A DNA stretch of 5,853 bases from Acidimicrobiia bacterium (lineage in GTDB: Bacteria; Actinomycetota; Acidimicrobiia; IMCC26256; JAENVU01). This document shows positions 1-5,853 of the stretch, in pieces (position 1 is the stretch's first letter; each line of letters begins with the position of its first letter). A program made the position numbers and the translations under genes. The notes below the pieces were generated by a model, which saw only the letters and a program-made list of their open reading frames with translations, ran no database searches and was not told the origin of the DNA. Location of the stretch: the NCBI GenBank assembly GCA_016650415.1, contig JAENVU010000152.1, positions 1-5,853 on the forward strand, written 5' to 3'.

Positions 1-1
1 G

Positions 2-685
2 CCCGAGGACATTGCCCGCATCCAAGAACTCGTCGCCCAGGAACCGGTGGTCCTGGCCGACGGCCACCATCGATTCGAGACCGCGATCGCGTACCGCGAC
101 GAACGCCGGGCCGCGGGGATCGTCGACGACGCGGACGACGCGGTCATGTGTCTCGTCGTCGAGTTGACCGACGAGCAACTCTGGGTCCAACCGATTCACC
201 GGCTGCTCGACGGCGTCAGTTCACCGACCGGCCTCCGCCTCAAGCTCGGGGAACGCTTCCGCATCGTCGACGCGACGGCGAACACCCCCGAGGCCGTCGG
301 GCGCATGATGACCAAGATCCGCACCGAGGGTGGCGTCGCCCTGGTCGACGGCGAAGGCCTCGCCCGGCTCGTGCCCGATGCGGACGATCTCGAGGCGGCA
401 CGGGGCACCATCGAGCCGGAGCTCGGAGACGTGCCCTCCGCATGGTTCGACGCCGTGGCCGGCGATGCACTCACCGGCCTCGACATCACCTACCGCCATG
501 ACGCGCACGCCATCGCGGCGATGGTCGAGGCCAGAACCGTCGACGCGGCGATCCTGCTCGCGCCCGTCACCGTCGACCAGATTCGTGCCGCCGCGAAGGC
601 CCGAGTTCGGATGCCTCAGAAGACCACGTTCTTCGCGCCCAAGCCGCGCACCGGTCTCGTGTTCCGCAGCCTCGACGAGGCCTAG
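2..685 (+). CDS. DUF1015 family protein, C-terminal part (5' end outside window)
   Basis: This is the last 227 codons of a gene open from the window's first bases, so the true start lies upstream; the GTG at 47 is internal. The frame reads PEDIARIQELVAQEP and then the family hallmark VLADGHHRFETAIAYRDE at visible residues 17-34, including the His-His-Arg core. The C-terminal end, RMPQKTTFFAPKPRTGLVF, matches the usual DUF1015 ending. Family members are typically around 400 residues, so roughly half is present. They are soluble proteins found across bacteria, often annotated only as 'uncharacterized conserved protein', and their biochemical role is unsettled; the conserved DGHHR motif suggests a catalytic or ligand site, which is inference. 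It is the only plus-strand gene and converges on korB. Its TAG stop at 683-685 overlaps the korB stop on the other strand. No signal peptide or membrane segment is seen in this part. Family assignment is confident; function is unknown. Confidence 0.9.
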   Translation, partial: PEDIARIQELVAQEPVVLADGHHRFETAIAYRDERRAAGIVDDADDAVMCLVVELTDEQLWVQPIHRLLDGVSSPTGLRLKLGERFRIVDATANTPEAVGRMMTKIRTEGGVALVDGEGLARLVPDADDLEAARGTIEPELGDVPSAWFDAVAGDALTGLDITYRHDAHAIAAMVEARTVDAAILLAPVTVDQIRAAAKARVRMPQKTTFFAPKPRTGLVFRSLDEA

Positions 686-1690
686 ACGACGTCCCAGACT
701 CCGCCGGATTCGAGCAAGGCTCGCAGGTCGCCGGGACCTCGGTTGGCCTGGGCGGCACCCAGCTGACTCTGCACTTCCGCCTCGTACGTCGGGCGCGAGA
801 CCGCCCGCAACACACCCATCGGTGTCGGGCTCGTCGGCGTCTCCGCCAGGCGCGACAACGCAAATGCGACGGTCGGATCGTGGCGGGCTTCATCGTGCAC
901 GAGCAGAGCGTCGGTGCCGACCTCGGCGACGTTGACCACTTCGGCCTCGCCGTATTCGTTGAGCCGCACGCCGTACTGGTTGTCGGCGCCGAAGACCACC
1001 GGTTCGCCGTGGTGAAGCTGCACCAGCATGTCCGGCCGCTTGTCCTTGCTCGTGATGTGATCGAACGCGCCGTCGTTGAAGACGTTGCAGTTCTGGTAGA
1101 TCTCGACGAACGCTGCACCCTTGTGCTCGTGCGCCCGGCGGAACACCTCTTGCATGTGCTTGCGGTCGAGGTCGTGGGTCCGCGCCACGAAGGTGGCTTC
1201 GGCGCCGATCGCCACCGAGAGCGGGTTGAACGGGTAGTCGAGCGAACCGAACGGCGAGCTCTTCGTGACCTTGCCGATCTCACTCGTCGGCGAGTACTGG
1301 CCCTTGGTCAGACCGTAGATCTGGTTGTTGAACAACAGGATCGTGAAGTTGACGTTGCGACGCAGCGCGTGGATCAGGTGGTTCCCACCGATCGAGAGGC
1401 CGTCACCATCTCCGGTGATCACCCAGACATCGAGGTCCGGGCGCGCAACCGCGACCCCCGTGGCGAATGCCGGCGCGCGTCCGTGGATGCTGTGGATCCC
1501 GTAGGTGTTCATGTAATACGGGAACCGGCTCGAACACCCGATGCCGGACACGAACACCTGGTTCTCCGGTCGTACCCCCAGGTCGGGCATCAGGAGCTGC
1601 AGTGCGGTCAATACCGAGTAGTCACCGCAGCCCGGACACCAGCGAACTTCCTGGTCGGACGAGAAATCCTTCTTCGTCAGCACCACCGGG

Positions 1691-1698
<8 letters not shown>
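682..1698 (-). CDS. korB: 2-oxoglutarate:ferredoxin oxidoreductase, beta subunit (TPP and 4Fe-4S binding)
   Basis: This 338-residue subunit carries the thiamine pyrophosphate (TPP) and iron-sulfur sites of a 2-oxoacid:ferredoxin oxidoreductase, which converts a 2-oxoacid, CoA and oxidised ferredoxin to acyl-CoA, CO2 and reduced ferredoxin. The TPP/Mg motif GDGDGLSIGGNH is at residues 96-107, completed by NNQIYGLTKGQ at 124-134. Four cysteines fit the cluster ligands of the archaeal-type two-subunit enzyme: C21 and C24 (WCPGCGD), C55 (GIGCSSR) and C204 (IYQNCNVFND). SIHGRAPAFATGVA at 70-83 is also typical. The length fits KorB/OforB of the short type without an extra ferredoxin domain. It is translated from an ATG at 1698 with a GGAG ribosome site 7 bases upstream, inside the end of korA, so the two are co-translated. 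Substrate choice of 2-oxoglutarate over pyruvate rests on resemblance to actinobacterial KorB and is less certain than the enzyme class. Confidence 0.95.
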
Positions 1699-3568
<1,870 letters not shown>

Positions 3569-3610
3569 GTGACCTCGTTTCCCTTGTGCACTCCCCGCCA
3601 CCGTCTGAAG

Positions 3611-3640
3611 AGTGTACTGACCGATCCCCCCGGAATCGGT
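3611..3640 (-). promoter_or_regulatory. Possible korAB promoter -10 box and overlapping dyad
   Basis: On the minus strand TACACT (3616-3611) resembles a -10 box and would place a transcription start about 35-40 bases before the preferred korA GTG. Just upstream an inverted repeat, ACCGAT (3620-3625) and ATCGGT (3635-3640), with a 9-base C-rich/GGA centre, covers where a -35 box would sit. No good TTGACA-like hexamer is present at 17-18 bases. The dyad could be an operator, or chance; six-base arms are short. If the promoter is real, the korA start at 3643 would be excluded. Confidence 0.3.
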
Positions 3641-3678
3641 CATTGACTCCGCGACCGACTGGTGGTGCGCCGGACCGC

Positions 3679-4278
3679 TCAGCCGGAAATCCCGGTGAGT
3701 TCAGCCAACGTGGACTCGATCCGGCGTGCCACGGAGCGCAGTTGGCGCTTCCCCGGCCGACCGACGAACACCGCTTCGACGTCGACGCGACTCCCCGTTC
3801 CCGACGGACCCTCGTAAAACCGACGGCGGACCGCCCCCAGCACGATCACATCGGCCCAACTCGTTGCCCACCGATCCCGCGTGAACGACACCGCCGCGCC
3901 GATCGTCGCGCCGTGATCCATCGCCGCAGCCCGCTCCAACGACTCTGCCTTCGTGCCGAGGACGAACCGGGCGAGGTCTTGGGCCGCGTCCAACTCGGAC
4001 CACTCGCCCCCGAGGTCGACGCCGTGCACCTCGACGTCGGACCACCGTACCGAGTCGATCAACGCCGGAAGCCCGGCGGACGCGCCGAGCGATCCGCTCT
4101 CGATCACCCGGGTGGCGGCGACCATTGCCGCGGGTGAGAGCCGCAGCAATCCCGAGAACTCGGCGTCCGCCTCGTCGATGGTGACGTCGGCTCCGATGTC
4201 GACCATCGCCGAGGCCAAACCGCCTCGGACCAAGCGACCGGCTCCGATGATCACGACGTGAGCGGATCCGGGCTGCAT
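3679..4278 (-). CDS. Hypothetical protein, nucleotide-fold-like N-terminus
   Basis: This 199-residue protein is not one I recognise. The N-terminus, HVVIIGAGRLVRGGLASA (7-24), looks like a beta-strand, Gly-rich loop and helix of a Rossmann-type NAD(P)-binding fold (GAGRLVRGG), followed by a second strand ADVTIDEAD (30-38). That is a pattern match only; the protein is too short for most complete dehydrogenases of this kind. The middle part is Ala/Gly-rich with no clear catalytic motif. The C-terminal third reads as alternating strands and a final helix, with RRRFYEGPSGTGSRVDVEAVF at about 151-171 and RRIESTLAEL near the end. No cysteine, signal peptide or membrane segment is seen. Codon use looks like its neighbours (GC-rich third positions), which supports a real gene. 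The ATG at 4278 is the first start in frame, but it lacks a clear Shine-Dalgarno sequence. It lies 50 bases after the TPR gene and 110 bases before korA, same strand, and may be cotranscribed with the former. Confidence 0.72.
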   Translation of the reverse strand: MQPGSAHVVIIGAGRLVRGGLASAMVDIGADVTIDEADAEFSGLLRLSPAAMVAATRVIESGSLGASAGLPALIDSVRWSDVEVHGVDLGGEWSELDAAQDLARFVLGTKAESLERAAAMDHGATIGAAVSFTRDRWATSWADVIVLGAVRRRFYEGPSGTGSRVDVEAVFVGRPGKRQLRSVARRIESTLAELTGISG

Positions 4279-4328
4279 GAAGCGGGAAATGCTACCGGAG
4301 TGAGATCCGACGCGATTCCCGAGGTTGG

Positions 4329-5660
4329 TCAGCCAAGCGCCGCGAGTCGCTCCGCGACATCTGCGAAGGACGCGTCGTGCCGGCGAATGCGATCGAACAA
4401 CGTTCGCGCCCGGGGCAGGTTGCCGGCGCGTTCCTCCAAGTCGGCGAGTGCGTACCAGAGCCGCAGGTGGTGGGGCTGGATGCGCTTGACGGTGCCCGAC
4501 GCGCGGCGGCCGAGCATGGCGACGGCCTCCCCGATCCGGTCCCGGTCGGCAAGCGACCCGGCGAGCACGATGCGACCCTCGGTCACCAGTTCCGACGACG
4601 GCGAGACTTCGGCGAGTTCGGCCCAGAGTTCCTTGACCCGTTCGTGGTCACCCAGCGCCCGGGCACAGTCCATCAGCACCGGATGCTGATTGACCTCGTG
4701 GCTCAGCTGCGCGTAGACCTCGAGTTCCTCCGCGGCGGCTTTGTATTGACCGGCGCGATAGAGCGACAAGCCGAGCAGTTCACGAACCGACGGCGCACCC
4801 GGCAGAGCTTTCTGCACCGGCCGCAAGATGCGAATGGCGTCGCGCTCACGGTCCTCGGCGAAGGCTTCCGACGCCTGGGCGACCGCTTGGAACCAGCGCT
4901 CACCGCGGGCACCACCATGGCGCAGGATCTCGTCGCGGACCGACATCGGGCCCTTGGGCCGACGCCGTCCGCCACCGGCGTAGTCGGCCGCTTTTCCGGC
5001 CGATCTCGAACCGCGGCGGGCCGGTGCCGGCGCGGGTCGACCTTTGCCGCGCACCACCCGCAACGGTGCCGGCTCACTGCGTGGTGGCTTTCGCGACGGG
5101 GTTCCGGTGTCGCGGAACTCCGGTGCCGCCGGCGCGGGCTTGCGCCGTCGCGATGTCCCGATCGTGCCGCCTCGTGGCCCGTCGTCTCGCCCTCGCCCAC
5201 CATCGCGACCACGGGTCTCGCCCGTGCCGCGACCCCGGCCGCCCTCACGCCCGGCTCCGCCGCGCCGCGGACCGTCGGCGCGGCCCGTCCCTCGATCTGC
5301 ACTGCGAGCACTCTTGTTCGATCCACCACCGGTCGACGATGTCCGGCCGCGCGACTGGCCCGAGGAGTCCCCGCGGGAACCCGCGGGGCGACCGTCGGTA
5401 CCCGTCCGGCGGTTGTCTCTGCCCGGACGCCCGCTCGACCCGCTCGACCCGCCTGCACCACCCGAAGGACGACCGCTCCCGCCGCTGCGCGACCGGTCAC
5501 CGGATCCACTGGGTCGACCCGAGCTGCTGGGTCGGCCAGACCCACTGCTGCTGGGACGCCCGGAGCCGCTGCTAGGACGCCCGGACGAGCCTCCCGGTCG
5601 GCCACGGCCGGCACCCGATCCGCGCGGCTTGTCGCCGCCACCACCCGAACGCCGATCCAT
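4329..5660 (-). CDS. TPR-like repeat protein with long Gly/Arg/Ser-rich disordered N-terminus
   Basis: This 443-residue protein has two parts. Residues 1-238 are low complexity, dominated by Gly, Ser, Arg and Pro with almost no hydrophobics: first GRP-Ser/Gly repeats, then RGG-like stretches (RRGGAGREGGRGRG near 132-145) and a Pro/Ala/Arg/Lys-rich linker. This region is strongly basic and should be disordered. Residues 240-443 are helical repeats of TPR type: RELLGLSLYRAGQYKAAAEELE near 293-314 and RLWYALADLEERAGNLPRA near 400-418, then TLFDRI. There is no signal peptide or membrane segment, so it is probably cytosolic. The domain resembles an actinobacterial TPR protein typified by M. tuberculosis Rv1691; that comparison is from memory. 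TPR domains bind other proteins and RGG-like tails often bind RNA; neither role is shown here. The ATG at 5660 has GAGGT 7 bases upstream; a GTG three codons earlier overlaps that ribosome site and is disfavoured. It is the first gene downstream of the rRNA operon. Confidence 0.85.
   Translation of the reverse strand: MDRRSGGGGDKPRGSGAGRGRPGGSSGRPSSGSGRPSSSGSGRPSSSGRPSGSGDRSRSGGSGRPSGGAGGSSGSSGRPGRDNRRTGTDGRPAGSRGDSSGQSRGRTSSTGGGSNKSARSADRGTGRADGPRRGGAGREGGRGRGTGETRGRDGGRGRDDGPRGGTIGTSRRRKPAPAAPEFRDTGTPSRKPPRSEPAPLRVVRGKGRPAPAPARRGSRSAGKAADYAGGGRRRPKGPMSVRDEILRHGGARGERWFQAVAQASEAFAEDRERDAIRILRPVQKALPGAPSVRELLGLSLYRAGQYKAAAEELEVYAQLSHEVNQHPVLMDCARALGDHERVKELWAELAEVSPSSELVTEGRIVLAGSLADRDRIGEAVAMLGRRASGTVKRIQPHHLRLWYALADLEERAGNLPRARTLFDRIRRHDASFADVAERLAALG
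5499..5603 (-). repeat. Imperfect tandem repeat encoding GRP-Ser/Gly units
   Basis: Within the TPR-protein gene, codons 20-54 encode GRP at residues 20, 27, 34, 42 and 48, spaced by 7, 7, 8 and 6 residues and separated by Ser/Gly. The DNA is also repetitive: on the plus strand the unit (gag/gac)..ctgctgg(g/t)..cg(g/c)cc recurs at 18-24-base spacing. The units differ at synonymous positions, so the repeat has diverged but may still change length by slippage. Confidence 0.55.
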
Positions 5661-5667
5661 GACACAC

Positions 5668-5672
5668 ACCTC
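5668..5672 (-). promoter_or_regulatory. Ribosome binding site of the TPR-protein gene
   Basis: On the minus strand GAGGT precedes the ATG at 5660 by 7 bases. It sets the start at 5660 rather than the GTG at 5669, which would overlap this site. Confidence 0.7.
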
Positions 5673-5708
5673 AGAAACGGGCCGCAGCCCTCAACCGGTC
5701 AGGACATA

Positions 5709-5747
5709 CAGAAGCTGGGAGGCGAAGAATACGCCTCCCAGCTTCTG
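5709..5747 (-). terminator. rRNA operon terminator hairpin
   Basis: A perfect inverted repeat has 16-bp arms, 5709-5724 and 5732-5747, around a 7-base loop (TATTCTT on the minus strand). It starts about 8 bases after the 3' end of the 5S rRNA, the usual place for an rrn terminator. The bases after the hairpin on the minus strand, TATGTCCTGACC, form only a weak U-tail, as is common in high-GC bacteria. Because the stem is symmetric it could act in either direction, but nothing is known to transcribe toward it from the left. Confidence 0.8.
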
Positions 5748-5755
5748 AGAGAAAT

Positions 5756-5853
5756 CCCGGCGGCGACCTACTCTCCCAGGGGGCTACCCCCCAAGTACCA
5801 TCGGCGCGGGCGGTCTTCACTGCCGTGTTCGGAATGGGAACGGGTGTTTCCCC
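5756..5853 (-). rRNA. rrf: 5S ribosomal RNA, 3' part (5' end outside window)
   Basis: Read on the minus strand from the window end, the sequence contains the conserved 5S core CCCATTCCGAACACGGCAG, then GCGCCGATGGTACT and GGGAGAGTAGGTCGCCGCC near the 3' end. About 98 of the usual 115-120 bases are present, so some 20 bases of the 5' end lie outside. The 3' end is placed near 5755-5758 by the GCCGCCGGGA that should pair with the missing 5' end; the exact base is uncertain by a few. The 23S and 16S genes are expected beyond the right edge. Confidence 0.95.

Noticed and set aside
669..681. GCCTC-GAC-GAGGC hairpin just before the shared stop as a two-way terminator
   Set aside because: The stem is only 5 bp with a 3-base loop, there is no T-run on either side, and the bases are coding for the DUF1015 C-terminus.
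3569..3643. korA start at the ATG at 3643
   Set aside because: GGAG lies only 3 bases before it and the 25 extra residues look unlike the family. It is kept as an alternative because the GTG at 3568 has only moderate ribosome sites.
4283..4321. CGGGAA/TTCCCG inverted repeat between the TPR gene and the unknown gene
   Set aside because: Six-base arms with a 27-base loop are expected by chance in this base composition, and there is no T-run for a terminator.
5499..5603. Repeats near the rRNA end as a CRISPR array or mobile-element end
   Set aside because: The units are 18-24 bases, without spacers, and are in frame inside a coding region; they are protein repeats.
4703..5748. Long frames on both strands over the low-complexity half of the TPR gene
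   Set aside because: Gly/Arg/Pro/Ser-rich GC DNA lacks stops in most frames. Only the frame at 4329-5660 continues into a well-formed helical repeat domain and has a ribosome site.

Overview
The window is GC-rich DNA, judged by eye at about two thirds G+C, from a bacterial chromosome. The closely packed genes, GTG starts, the fused gamma-alpha KorA and the rRNA style point to a high-GC Gram-positive (Actinomycetota). An Acidimicrobiia-type lineage is my best guess, but no lineage-specific marker is present to prove it. All but one gene lie on the minus strand. No mobile element, CRISPR array, tRNA or phage gene is visible.

Layout from left to right: (1) positions 2-685, plus strand, hold the C-terminal half of a DUF1015-family protein cut by the window edge. 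(2) Positions 682-3568, minus strand, hold korA then korB, the two subunits of a 2-oxoacid (probably 2-oxoglutarate):ferredoxin oxidoreductase. The genes overlap by 8 bases. korB ends tail-to-tail with the DUF1015 gene, and the two stop codons share one CTAG. (3) Positions 3569-3678 are a 110-base intergenic region with a possible -10 box and a small dyad, the likely korAB control region. (4) Positions 3679-4278, minus strand, encode a 199-residue protein of unknown function with a nucleotide-fold-like N-terminus. (5) Positions 4329-5660, minus strand, encode a 443-residue protein. Its N-terminal half is a Gly/Arg/Ser-rich disordered tail and its C-terminal half is a TPR-like helical domain. 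(6) Positions 5709-5747 form a perfect 16-bp hairpin, read as the rrn operon terminator. (7) From about 5756 to the window end is the 3' part of a 5S rRNA on the minus strand.

Transcription of the minus strand therefore runs from the rRNA operon through the terminator into the TPR gene, the unknown gene and korAB. KorAB is a central-metabolism enzyme that couples oxidative decarboxylation of 2-oxoglutarate to reduced ferredoxin; its ferredoxin is not in this window. Nothing in the sequence ties the TPR protein or the unknown protein to KorAB. I see no clear novel multi-gene system. The most unusual items are the arginine-rich disordered TPR protein directly behind the rRNA operon with almost no room for its own promoter, and the unassigned 199-residue protein.
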